Below, one piece after another: positions 27,601 to 34,281 of a stretch of 64,000 bases of DNA. Location of the stretch: positions 1,319,501 through 1,383,500 of the forward strand of contig NZ_JBBOWX010000001.1 in the NCBI RefSeq assembly GCF_038007285.1, given 5' to 3'. Numbering within the stretch: the stretch's first letter is position 1; each line of letters begins with the position of its first letter. The position numbers and the translations under genes were made by a program. The notes beneath the pieces were generated by a model. That model was not told the origin of the DNA and ran no database searches. It worked only from the letters and a program-made list of their open reading frames with translations. Origin of the DNA: Sporosarcina sp. FSL K6-3457 (GTDB taxonomy: Bacteria > Bacillota > Bacilli > Bacillales_A > Planococcaceae).

Positions 27601-27799
27601 GGCCGCGGACCGTGCCCACCGCATGGGGCAAAAACGGGTTGTCCATGTCATCAAACTAGTTGCGCGAGGAACGATTGAGGATAAAATGAATGAATTGCAG
27701 GACAAGAAAAGAGATTTGATTGAAGAAATCATTGATCCGAAAGATAAGGCGAGCACATTGTTAACTGATGATGATATTCGAGAGTTGTTGGAAATATAA
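24662..27799 (+). CDS. SWIM zinc-finger SNF2-family DEAD/DEAH helicase
   Basis: A 1045-residue Swi2/Snf2 ATPase. The N-terminus has a SWIM zinc finger (C-x-C in ECSC, then C-x-H in KCQH). A central region of about 400 residues is specific to bacterial members. The motor has motif I DDMGLGKTLQS, motif II DEAQ, motif III LTGTPVENS, and in the second lobe FSQFTKML, SLKAGGAGLNLT and motif VI DRAHRMGQ. Such proteins translocate on double-stranded DNA; HepA/RapA-like or DISARM-like roles are known but none is shown here. AAAGGAGG at 24645-24652 selects TTG 24662. A strong terminator follows. Confidence 0.9.
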   Translation: MITPKKILDICGNSSFKRGEAFHRSGKVTIEQYTGTHCQATVAGTESFYVTIDDDGEDGIRTECSCPSLPFYPHKCQHVAAVMHAIIGFDEPTITDGLLSLFNEKPLRSTGHQLHFEDREVLDLLFTWMPVAVKGGHMLGIEIQIGLVPVQHIRRFLREINERKSAALSSTFMFDSNRHCFLREADAVLQQLIRMNQEDKVYIIDQTISPQTLLIPPTSWEVLLPFLNSAPLVRLGHDGKCMSGLPLSNETLPVQFRFDRLEGKGHYLEINGLAQLLILQDYHSVLCNGQLFQLDNEDCKRLTDLKQMVETSGARQLPISNEQIGFFIEKVVPGLRRIGEVQLAETVLDKLVKSPLQAMLYIDRVNNRLLASLEFHYEHLVINPLTEGDLPTGSVLVRDLEKEENILAFMKESSFTEYDEGYLLHNEELEYEFLQHILPKLQKLVKVYATTAIKNRIFRGHAHPRIRVKSPEERTNWLEFKFELDGIPDKQIREVLEALEEKRKYYRLRDGTLLSLETKEFEEIQRFLDEVPEGLDDLEKGLSVPMGRGIRFLAGADEDGMFSIEASARQFFEHLLNPDSTGIEVPWQLATVLRDYQKQGYQWMKTLASHNLGGVLADDMGLGKTLQSIAFILSVLPEIRETKRRVLIVCPSSLTYNWLSEFQKFTPDINAIVMDGPKKVRTKQRTELEGTDVVITSYPLIRQDIQWFEKQDFLTIFFDEAQAFKNPFTQTARAVKKLQADNRFALTGTPVENSVEELWSIFHVVFPELFMGLREYSELTPKAIARRIRPFLLRRLKEDVLAELPGKIESMETAELLPEQKELYAAYLAKLRHDTLKHLDKNTLQKNKIQILAGLTRLRQICCHPALFVDGYQGGSAKFEQLKQLIEESKLAGRRVLIFSQFTKMLGIIGKELAVNGTPFFYLDGQTPSEDRLDICNRFNAGERDLFLISLKAGGAGLNLTGADTVILYDLWWNPAVEEQAADRAHRMGQKRVVHVIKLVARGTIEDKMNELQDKKRDLIEEIIDPKDKASTLLTDDDIRELLEI

Positions 27800-27801
27800 A
27801 T

Positions 27802-27830
27802 AAAACCGCTTCAAGTTGAAGCGGTTTTAT
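27802..27830 (+). terminator. Terminator after the SNF2 helicase
   Basis: A perfect 13-bp inverted repeat AAAACCGCTTCAA / TTGAAGCGGTTTT with T-rich tail. Confidence 0.85.
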
Positions 27831-27874
27831 TGAAAAATTTCACTAAAAAGACTGCTCAACAAACACTACTGGAA

Positions 27875-27937
27875 ACTTATCGATCATTTGCAACGAGTTA
27901 TCGATCAATTCAGCGGAGTTATTGTCATTTTGGGACC
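27875..27937. repeat. Degenerate 21-bp tandem array, 3' side of the NERD gene
   Basis: Three units start at 27875, 27896 and 27917 (ACTTATCGATC, AGTTATCGATC, AGTTATTGTC), an exact 21-bp step. The last unit overlaps the 3' end of the NERD gene. Unit sequence and tail match the larger array at 29010-29135. Confidence 0.65.
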
Positions 27938-28920
27938 TTTGACTCGACTAGTTCCCACAGATCTCTAATTACTTTAAGATTCGCCACATAGAATCTTCCT
28001 CTTTTTTCACCTATGCTAGGAATCTCTAGTTGACCTAAAATCCGTTTAGCTTTTTGTTGGTTATCTAGCTGTAGAAAGTGCCGACATTCTTTATTGGAAA
28101 TACGGTAATCTATCAACATGAAGTATTCTACTAAAGCTTGGACATGAGCATGCGGATCAACATTACCGCATTGTTGGCAACCCCATCCATTGTAAATCGA
28201 GTGCATTCCATGCAAACCACATTGAATACAGTGGACTCCTGTAAGCAATTCAGATGGATGAATGCTATATCTATGCGTAAGTGGAAATGGATCATACTCC
28301 TGATGGGTAATTATAAGTTTTTTCGCAATGTCTTTCAATTGAAGAAAATCGATAGTTGGATGATGTGAGCTGAGTTTCCGAAGATAAATAGGAATCTCAA
28401 GGGGGAAAAGGAGAGTCAAGTTCTTACGAGAATTTTCGAATTGCTGCTGTGGCCTGGGGAAAACCACTGCTTGATAAATGGGTATAGATATCTGATGTGC
28501 ATGAAACCAATCTTCTAACATCATTTTATTGCACTCTAGCTGGATTGATGGACATTCAAAAGAGTCAACTTGTCCGTTTTCCAAGGTTCGCATAATTTGA
28601 TTATATTCATCGGGGAAACTGATTCGACCTGCAATATTTTTCATTTCTAGGATGGCCGCACCTTGTTTAAAGAGAAAAAGTGTATCAATTTGAAATTTGC
28701 CAGTGGATTGTAGATTCAAATCATGAAAGATGTAATGCTCAAAAGGGAATTGATACTTCTGAAAAATATCTGCTAGTATTCTTTCACCATTGTCACCTGC
28801 ACGGTTCTTTCTTAGTGCATTCCCTATATCCGCATAACGTGGGTGATTCTCTGGCAGCCTTCGCAGCAATGCTTCTAGTCCGATTGCCTTTAAAGAACTT
28901 GTTTTTTCCTTCATAATCAA
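27925..28920 (-). CDS. NERD-domain nuclease-related protein with zinc-ribbon
   Basis: A 331-residue protein. The N-terminal half is a nuclease-related (NERD) domain with GDNGERILAD, the catalytic-type QIDTLFLF and ILEMKN, a PD-(D/E)XK-like arrangement. A C-terminal zinc-ribbon follows: C-x2-C (HCIQCG) and C-x2-C (GCQQCG). DNA or RNA processing is likely but no function is known. GGAGG nine bases before the TTG at 28920 fixes the start. It is bracketed by direct copies of a 21-bp array, one of which forms its last codons. Confidence 0.78.
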   Translation of the reverse strand: MIMKEKTSSLKAIGLEALLRRLPENHPRYADIGNALRKNRAGDNGERILADIFQKYQFPFEHYIFHDLNLQSTGKFQIDTLFLFKQGAAILEMKNIAGRISFPDEYNQIMRTLENGQVDSFECPSIQLECNKMMLEDWFHAHQISIPIYQAVVFPRPQQQFENSRKNLTLLFPLEIPIYLRKLSSHHPTIDFLQLKDIAKKLIITHQEYDPFPLTHRYSIHPSELLTGVHCIQCGLHGMHSIYNGWGCQQCGNVDPHAHVQALVEYFMLIDYRISNKECRHFLQLDNQQKAKRILGQLEIPSIGEKRGRFYVANLKVIRDLWELVESKVPK

Positions 28921-29009
28921 TTAACATCGCCTCCATTAAAATATTGTAACATTATGCCTTTTATTTTACTACAAGAGTCTGATAACTTGACGTGATTATA
29001 GTTGGGGTG

Positions 29010-29135
29010 GAATATCGATCGCTTTGAAGGAGTTATTGATCAATTATCGCCAGTTATCAATCAATTCAAAGTAGTTATCAATCATTTGCCAATAGTTATC
29101 AATCAATTCAACAGAGTTATCGTCATTTAAGGACT
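29010..29135. repeat. Degenerate 21-bp tandem array, 5' side of the NERD gene
   Basis: Six units step exactly 21 bp (29010, 29031, 29052, 29073, 29094, 29115) with consensus AGTTATCAATCAATTC. The final unit and tail (AGTTATCGTCATTT, then GGACTTTCGACT) match the end of the array at 27875-27937. This fills most of the 385-bp gap between the NERD and Crp/Fnr genes; no gene is seen in it. Confidence 0.75.
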
Positions 29136-29260
29136 TTCGACTTACTAAACTTCGACTGCGGCACGTTGAAAGCGATGTTTCATTCCAACATCAGAATATA
29201 ACTTCAAATTTCATAAAATAGAAAGATGTCAGTACATAAATGAACGTGCTGTGTGATAAG

Positions 29261-29279
29261 ATGTATATGTAATATACAT
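29261..29279. promoter_or_regulatory. Inverted repeat upstream of the Crp/Fnr gene
   Basis: ATGTATAT-GTA-ATATACAT, perfect 8-bp arms, ending 12 bp before the Shine-Dalgarno site. It may be an operator or part of the promoter region; no consensus is known to me. Confidence 0.45.
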
Positions 29280-29305
29280 TAAGTATTTCTAAGGAGTGTA
29301 TTTCT

Positions 29306-29992
29306 TTGGAACAGTTAAAAGAGACGATTAGAAAGTTTAGAATTTTTAAAGACTTATGCGATAAAGAAGTTGAGCCGTTCCTGGAAATCATAAAAAAGAA
29401 GAAATTTGACGATAAAAGCATGGTCTTCATGCATGATAATCCAATTACTCATGTGTATTTCGTCGGTGCTGGGAAAGTGAAAGTGTTCAGAAATGATATC
29501 GCGGGGAAAGAACAAATTGTTTGTGTCAAGCAGCCTGGGGATATGTTTCCGCATGTTGGTTTTTTCCGTAAAGGCGATTATCCTGCACATGCGCAAGTCA
29601 TTGAGGATACAGAGCTTTATTTTATTTCGATTCAAGATTTTGAAGAGGTGCTAATGGCGAATCCACATTTGGCGATTAAATTATTCAGTGTATTGGGCGA
29701 CCAGATTGTAGATGTTCAGCAACGGCTTGAGGAAATGGCGCTACGTAGTACGAATGAAAGAATCCTATTGCTTCTTTTACGTCTAAGTGAGACGCATAAA
29801 GAGGAGCAGGTTGATGGTTGGATTAAACTAAATACAAAATTTACAAATTCAGACCTTGCTAATATGATTGGAACGACGAGGGAGTCCGTCAATCGTATGA
29901 TTTCACATTTGAGAAAAGAACAAGGGATTAAGTTAGTGGAAGGCAGTTACTTTATTTATCCTGAAAAGGTACAAGAGGAACTATCGATGTAA
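29306..29992 (+). CDS. Crp/Fnr-family transcriptional regulator
   Basis: A 228-residue regulator: N-terminal cyclic-nucleotide-binding-type beta-barrel (residues about 20-120), dimerisation helix, and C-terminal winged helix with TNSDLANMIGTTRESVNRMISHLR. The recognition-helix E-S-V-N-R matches the E-x-x-x-R contacts that read TGTGA half-sites. Only two cysteines are present, so no Fnr-type [4Fe-4S] cluster; the signal may be NO, heme or another ligand. AAGGAGTG precedes the TTG start. A perfect TGTGA-N6-TCACA box stands before the heme-copper operon downstream and a near-perfect one before operon 1, so control of both is likely. Confidence 0.85.
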   Translation: MEQLKETIRKFRIFKDLCDKEVEPFLEIIKKKKFDDKSMVFMHDNPITHVYFVGAGKVKVFRNDIAGKEQIVCVKQPGDMFPHVGFFRKGDYPAHAQVIEDTELYFISIQDFEEVLMANPHLAIKLFSVLGDQIVDVQQRLEEMALRSTNERILLLLLRLSETHKEEQVDGWIKLNTKFTNSDLANMIGTTRESVNRMISHLRKEQGIKLVEGSYFIYPEKVQEELSM

Positions 29993-30034
29993 TTTCGAAG
30001 GGAGGCAAACACAGCTTCCTATTGGTTTAAGTTT

Positions 30035-30092
30035 AAAAGCTATCTCCATTTGATTTGCATTCATATGCAAATCAAATGGAGATAGCTTTTTC
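30035..30092 (+). terminator. Very long hairpin terminator after the Crp/Fnr gene
   Basis: A perfect 26-bp stem (30035-30060 with 30065-30090) and a 4-base loop, ending in T. A second, imperfect inverted repeat (AGAGATTTAGTC 30111-30122; GACTAAGAAATCTCT 30163-30177) follows in the 386-bp gap. Confidence 0.85.
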
Positions 30093-30302
30093 TAATTGAG
30101 AATGGAGATAAGAGATTTAGTCGGAAAATGGTTATGTTCGATAAGTTGTCACTATTTCAATAGACTAAGAAATCTCTTGGAATTTCAACTTCGAAAACGC
30201 TGTAAAATACGGTACCTATAGGCTTTAAGATGGTTTCGTGATTTGTGGAAACATGTTTGACTAGTGACGGGAATATGAGCCTCTTATGAGATTTATGTAG
30301 GC

Positions 30303-30318
30303 TGTGATTTTAATCACA
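30303..30318. promoter_or_regulatory. Perfect Fnr/Crp box upstream of heme-copper operon 2
   Basis: TGTGA-TTTTAA-TCACA matches the consensus exactly. The word AACTAGAG, 19 bp past the box, is shared with operon 1. Confidence 0.7.
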
Positions 30319-30378
30319 ACAGTGAGAAAATTTATCAACTAGAGTGGAGATAAGGAAAAACACAGGAGGTGAAGTTGG

Positions 30379-30528
30379 ATGGGAGCTCAAAAAGTGAACA
30401 TCGAAGATAAGGAAAAGCATGAACAAGAACATTCACTAAAGGGAACAGTATTTTCCGTAGGTGTTGTAGGGGCAGTTATTCTCGCAATGTGGGTTTTGCT
30501 ATTCGTATTATACATGGGAAGAGTATAG
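30379..30528 (+). CDS. Heme-copper enzyme subunit IIa (small membrane subunit)
   Basis: A 49-residue protein starting MGAQKVNIED: a charged N-terminus of about 20 residues and one membrane helix (TVFSVGVVGAVILAMWVLLFVLYM). This is the layout of subunit IIa of ba3-type enzymes, which completes the helix missing from their short subunit II. AGGAGGTG lies upstream of the ATG, and subunit II begins 13 bp after its stop. It is the first gene of operon 2; operon 1 has no counterpart, in keeping with its two-helix subunit II. Confidence 0.75.
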   Translation: MGAQKVNIEDKEKHEQEHSLKGTVFSVGVVGAVILAMWVLLFVLYMGRV

Positions 30529-30541
30529 GGAGGGAAAAGAC

Positions 30542-31009
30542 ATGAAAATGCACCGTTATGAAGAATTATGGCTCATCATAAGTGGCGGCATGTTGGTTAT
30601 CTTCATGTTAATCACGGGATATCAAACATTCGCACTAGGCATGGGACCACCGAGTCATAAAGAAACACTGGATCCACAAAAGGTTGACCAAACCGCACCA
30701 TTTGATAACCCAGGTGTTTACGATCGGGGCGACAATGAGTATGAAGTCATTATGACGTTACAAACATTTGGCTTTACACCAAGCAATATCGAAGTACCTG
30801 CGGGTGCAAATGTAACATTTACAATGACTTCAAAAGATGTTGTTCACGGATTCCAAGTAGTGGGCACCAACTTGAATGCGATGGTTATGCCAGGATACAT
30901 TCAAAAAATTACACAGAAATTTGATAAGCCTGGTGAATATTTAGTGTTATGTAATGAGTACTGCGGAATTGGTCACCAGATGATGAGTACAACAATTACG
31001 GTGAAATAA
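30542..31009 (+). CDS. Heme-copper enzyme subunit II, CuA type (operon 2)
   Basis: A 155-residue subunit with a single N-terminal membrane anchor and a cupredoxin domain facing outward. CuA ligands are all present: H in DVVHGF, then CNEYC, GIGH and M (C-x-E-x-C-x3-H-x2-M). It resembles ba3 subunit II. GGGAGGG precedes the ATG. It lies between the subunit IIa gene and subunit I in one operon. Confidence 0.9.
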   Translation: MKMHRYEELWLIISGGMLVIFMLITGYQTFALGMGPPSHKETLDPQKVDQTAPFDNPGVYDRGDNEYEVIMTLQTFGFTPSNIEVPAGANVTFTMTSKDVVHGFQVVGTNLNAMVMPGYIQKITQKFDKPGEYLVLCNEYCGIGHQMMSTTITVK

Positions 31010-31022
31010 AGGAGGGATAAAA

Positions 31023-32696
31023 ATGGCAACAGCACAGTCTCTGAAACAAAAAACGAATAAGATATTGGGCGTTAACACGCAGGATGCGAAGTTATCGAAA
31101 TCATATATGTTTGTAGCATTTATAGCATTATTAATAGGTGGATTTTTAGGGTTGGCACAAGGTCTGGAACGCGCAGGTCTTATCCAATTACCATCATGGT
31201 TTACCTATTATCAAGTGCTAACGGCACACGGAGTGCTACTCGTTCTTGTATTAACAGCGTTTTTCACAATCGGTTACTTTTATGCGGGGCTTTCCCATAC
31301 GCTAGGCGGACTTCTACCGAAAGTGAGGACGATGGGCTGGATCGGCTTTTGGATGAAAATTGTAGGGTTCGTCATCGCAGTTATTCCGATTCTGCTGAAT
31401 AAAGCAACAGTGCTCTATACATTTTACCCACCAATGGCAGCTTCACCATTCTTCTATATTGGATTAGCTTTCATTGTATTGGGTGTCTGGGTATGTGCAT
31501 TTGGAGCATTTATTAACGTAGCGACTTGGAGAAAGCAGAATCCAGGACAAAGTATTCCAATTCTGGCATTCTTCGCAACAGGTGTATTTGTACTATTATT
31601 CTTTGGTAGTATCGGTGTCACAATTGAAGTTGTTATGCTGATTTTCTGGTCAGCTGGCTTACTTGAAACCATCAATGTCATGGTCAGCCGCACACTGTTT
31701 TGGGCTTTCGGCCATACGCTAGTTAATATTTGGTATCTAACAGCTGTATCTGCTTGGTATGTCATTGTACCGAAAATAATTGGCGGTAGACGCTTTAGTG
31801 ATACGTTAACACGTGTCGTCGTCATTCTCTTAGTCATCACAAACATCCCGGGTGGATTCCACCACCAAATTGTGGACCCAGGAATGGCAGAAACATTGAA
31901 ATTCTTACACGTCTTTATGAGTTTATCAATCGGTTTACCATCTCTTATGACTGCGTTCGCGATGTTCTCAGTATTTGAACGCACAGGTAGAAGAAAAGGT
32001 GGTAAAGGACTACTTGGTTGGTATAAAAAATTGCCGTGGGGAGATGTTCGCTTCCTAGCACCGATGATCGCGATGATTGCTTTCATCCCAGCAGGAGCGG
32101 GTGGTATTGCGCAAACGACGAACCAATTGAACCAAGTTGTTCACAATACATTATGGGTAGTTGGACACTTCCACTTAACAGTAGGTACATCCGTTATTCT
32201 CACATTCTTCGGAATTAGTTATTGGCTAGTCCCTTACTTATCCAAACGGGTGCTAACACCGGCGATGAATAAATTAGGGGTTATCCAAACGATTATTTGG
32301 ACGGCAGGTATGCTGTTCATGTCCGGTTCTATGCACTGGGTTGGCCTACTAGGCTCACCACGTCGTACATCTTATACAACATACGGTGATAACGCAACGG
32401 CACTTGGTTGGGATCCATATATGATCCTACTCGCTGTCGGTGGAACACTACTCATCATCGGTGTTGTGCTCCAAGTATATGCGGTCTTCAATATGATGTT
32501 CCTAGCACCAAAAGGCGTAACAGAATTCCCAATTGCTGAGCCAGAGGAAAACGAAACAAAAACACCACTTTGGACAGATCGTTGGGGACTATGGATTATC
32601 ATTATGCTGTTAGTCGTATCTATGGGCTATGTCGTTCCGTTAGTAGACTTAATTGTAAATGCACCACCAGGTTCGCCGCCAATTAAAACTTGGTAA
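31023..32696 (+). CDS. ba3-like heme-copper subunit I with Asn at the cross-linked Tyr position (operon 2)
   Basis: A 557-residue catalytic subunit closely following the Thermus ba3 layout: H69 in AHG, CuB H231 in FGHTLVN, H280-H281 in GGFHHQ, and heme histidines in VVGHFH. Thermus ba3 has GHPIVY; here the tyrosine (Y237 in ba3) is N235, and the K-channel Y244 equivalent is V242. Loss of the His-Tyr cross-link partner is expected to disable O2 reduction and is seen in NO-reductase-type relatives (for example CuA-dependent NOR of Bacillus azotoformans; class naming from memory). I therefore prefer NO reductase to oxidase. AAGGAGGG precedes the start. Confidence 0.88.
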   Translation: MATAQSLKQKTNKILGVNTQDAKLSKSYMFVAFIALLIGGFLGLAQGLERAGLIQLPSWFTYYQVLTAHGVLLVLVLTAFFTIGYFYAGLSHTLGGLLPKVRTMGWIGFWMKIVGFVIAVIPILLNKATVLYTFYPPMAASPFFYIGLAFIVLGVWVCAFGAFINVATWRKQNPGQSIPILAFFATGVFVLLFFGSIGVTIEVVMLIFWSAGLLETINVMVSRTLFWAFGHTLVNIWYLTAVSAWYVIVPKIIGGRRFSDTLTRVVVILLVITNIPGGFHHQIVDPGMAETLKFLHVFMSLSIGLPSLMTAFAMFSVFERTGRRKGGKGLLGWYKKLPWGDVRFLAPMIAMIAFIPAGAGGIAQTTNQLNQVVHNTLWVVGHFHLTVGTSVILTFFGISYWLVPYLSKRVLTPAMNKLGVIQTIIWTAGMLFMSGSMHWVGLLGSPRRTSYTTYGDNATALGWDPYMILLAVGGTLLIIGVVLQVYAVFNMMFLAPKGVTEFPIAEPEENETKTPLWTDRWGLWIIIMLLVVSMGYVVPLVDLIVNAPPGSPPIKTW

Positions 32697-32771
32697 CGGA
32701 CTAAACGGAGAGATAGCCTGTATCAAAGGTTATCTCTTTTCGTTTATTAAACCCCGAGGAAGTGATTGATT

Positions 32772-33407
32772 ATGAACAACAAGCGATATAATGCATTAGC
32801 AACAATCCTCGTTCTAGTTTTTGGCTTTGTCTTATTTTATGTAGGAACAGATCAATTCAGTGCGTTTACTGCGGAAACGGCGCGAGTGAACAAGTTAGTG
32901 GAGGAAAAACCACAATTTCCTGATGTTACATTTGAGGATAGTGAAGGGCGAACTTATTCAATTGATGAATTTAAAGGGAAATATGTTTTCATTACATTTA
33001 TTTATTCAATGTGCACAACGGTTTGTATTGATATGGAAATGAACATGGATCAGGTATATGAGTTAATCCCAGAAAAGTATATGGGGAAAGATATCCAATT
33101 TTTAAGTATTAGTTTTGATCCTGAACGGGATGACCCGGAAAGATTGGATGCTTACAAAAATATCTTTACGAACAGTGATGGGGAACTATGGAGAATGGCG
33201 AGAATTGAAAACCAGGCGGAGCTGGATTTTTTACTGGATGAGTTTGGCGTCATCGTTATTCCAGATGAGTATGGAAATTTCGCGCATAATTCAGCGTTTT
33301 ATGTAGTAGATAGACAGGGGACTTTAGTGGAGGTTTTGGATTATAAGAAGATTGAAGAAGCAGCAAATACAGTCATCAGCATTCTCGATGAAGAAGCGGG
33401 TGTGTAG
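32772..33407 (+). CDS. SCO1/SenC-family copper chaperone
   Basis: A 211-residue membrane-anchored thioredoxin-fold protein. An N-terminal hydrophobic segment precedes the SCO motif C-x3-C (SMCTTVC) and the distal histidine in FAHNSAFY, the three copper ligands. SCO proteins help load the CuA centre of subunit II. GAGGAAGTG fits ATG 32772. It follows subunit I in the same operon after a 75-bp gap and is followed 3 bp later by the conserved membrane protein gene. Confidence 0.88.
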   Translation: MNNKRYNALATILVLVFGFVLFYVGTDQFSAFTAETARVNKLVEEKPQFPDVTFEDSEGRTYSIDEFKGKYVFITFIYSMCTTVCIDMEMNMDQVYELIPEKYMGKDIQFLSISFDPERDDPERLDAYKNIFTNSDGELWRMARIENQAELDFLLDEFGVIVIPDEYGNFAHNSAFYVVDRQGTLVEVLDYKKIEEAANTVISILDEEAGV

Positions 33408-33410
33408 ATT

Positions 33411-33971
33411 ATGAAACAGTTTATGTATGGATTAGTTTTCTATATTTTTTTAGTTCTTCCGCCTGTCGCAAATGTGATGGAATCGATTATGATTATCCAT
33501 ATGCACATGCAAATGCCTTTGTTAGTCGTCACGGGATTTTTAATGGCGAAGTTTTTTCAGCAAAAGTTCCCCGGTTTCTTTGATAAATGGAATGGCAATG
33601 GCGTGCCTGGAATCGTGTTGTTCTCAATTATTTGGCTATATTGGATGATGCCACGAACAATGGATGAGGCATTGACTGTACAGAATGTCGAGTTATTTAA
33701 GTTCATCAGTCTACCATTTTTAGCGGGTATCCCGTTACGTGATAGTTGGAAAAAAATCAGCCTGTTGCTTAAAAAAATCTTTTTTATTAGCTTTACTGTG
33801 CTTTTTTTAGGGATGGGCATGCTGTATATTATGGCACCTATTCAATTATGTAATAACTATTTACTGATTGAGCAAATCATACTTGGTTGGGGCTTTTTAA
33901 CGACCTCCTTCGTCATGATTATTTACTTATTCTACTTTCGGTTCACAGATCAATCACCCCAAGAACTATAA
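33411..33971 (+). CDS. Conserved membrane protein of heme-copper operons (paralogue 2)
   Basis: A 186-residue polytopic membrane protein, paralogue of the one at 6235 (see shared motifs there). Here the N-terminal motif is ESIMIIHMHMQMPLL, rich in His and Met and so able to bind copper, and KWNGNGVPGI, RTMDEAL and PIQLCNNYL are kept. Its gene starts 3 bp after the SCO gene, so translation is coupled. The repeated pairing with Asn-type subunit I genes suggests an assembly factor or extra subunit specific to this enzyme class. No function is known to me. Confidence 0.75.
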   Translation: MKQFMYGLVFYIFLVLPPVANVMESIMIIHMHMQMPLLVVTGFLMAKFFQQKFPGFFDKWNGNGVPGIVLFSIIWLYWMMPRTMDEALTVQNVELFKFISLPFLAGIPLRDSWKKISLLLKKIFFISFTVLFLGMGMLYIMAPIQLCNNYLLIEQIILGWGFLTTSFVMIIYLFYFRFTDQSPQEL

Positions 33972-33979
33972 TGTCGATG

Positions 33980-33993
33980 AAAAGCTGGTTGCA
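33980..33993 (+). terminator. Left half of the operon 2 terminator, split by the IS
   Basis: AAAAGCTGGTTGCA here pairs with TGCAGCCAGCTTTT at 35858-35871 beyond the IS, allowing one G-T pair. Without the 1.85-kb insertion and one 8-bp duplication they rebuild a standard terminator with a three-base loop (TAA). Confidence 0.7.
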
Positions 33994-34049
33994 TAATGGA
34001 GGCCGCTGAAAAAGTCCTCAATTAAAATTGTGACTGAAAGTTTCCATTG

Positions 34050-34155
34050 AAACCGCTTCGGCGCTTGCGGATGCCTCCCGCCATAAGCCAAGCAGAAAAC
34101 CGCTGCCAGTCTTATGGCTTCGGCTACCGCTGTAAGGCGCCCTCGCTGGTTCTGC
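34050..34155. repeat. Dispersed structured element, family 1, copy 2 (inside the IS)
   Basis: About 78% identical to copy 1 by eye. The same stems are kept with changed pairs: GCGG/CCGC (34067-34070; 34127-34130), CCATAAG/CTTATGG (34081-34087; 34111-34117) and GCAG/CTGC (34092-34095; 34102-34105). Confidence 0.7.
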
Positions 34156-34197
34156 TTACGCATTTTACTAAGTTACTAAAAAGTAATGAAGACAACG

Positions 34198-34241
34198 AAA
34201 GCGAGCCATTCCACGATCTAATCGAGGAATGGCTCGTTTTA
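34198..34241 (+). terminator. Terminator upstream of the transposase
   Basis: A perfect stem CGAGCCATTCC / GGAATGGCTCG (34202-34212; 34226-34236) plus TTTT. Such hairpins shield transposase genes from outside transcription. Confidence 0.7.
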
Positions 34242-34281
34242 TTGTTGTATAATGAAGAGACTAATTCTAGGCGGTGTCCCG

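Noticed and set aside
27875..29135. CRISPR array
   Set aside because: The step is 21 bp with degenerate units and no distinct spacers, and there are no cas genes.
30303..30318. CcpA cre site instead of a Fnr box
   Set aside because: TGTGA-N6-TCACA lacks the central CG of cre and matches Fnr/Crp exactly.
31454..32086. Minus-strand frame of 210 codons within heme-copper subunit I
   Set aside because: It is a shadow of a well-conserved gene.
34252..34281. Transposase start at ATG 34252
   Set aside because: It overlaps the -10 box TATAAT at 34248-34253 and has no ribosome site.
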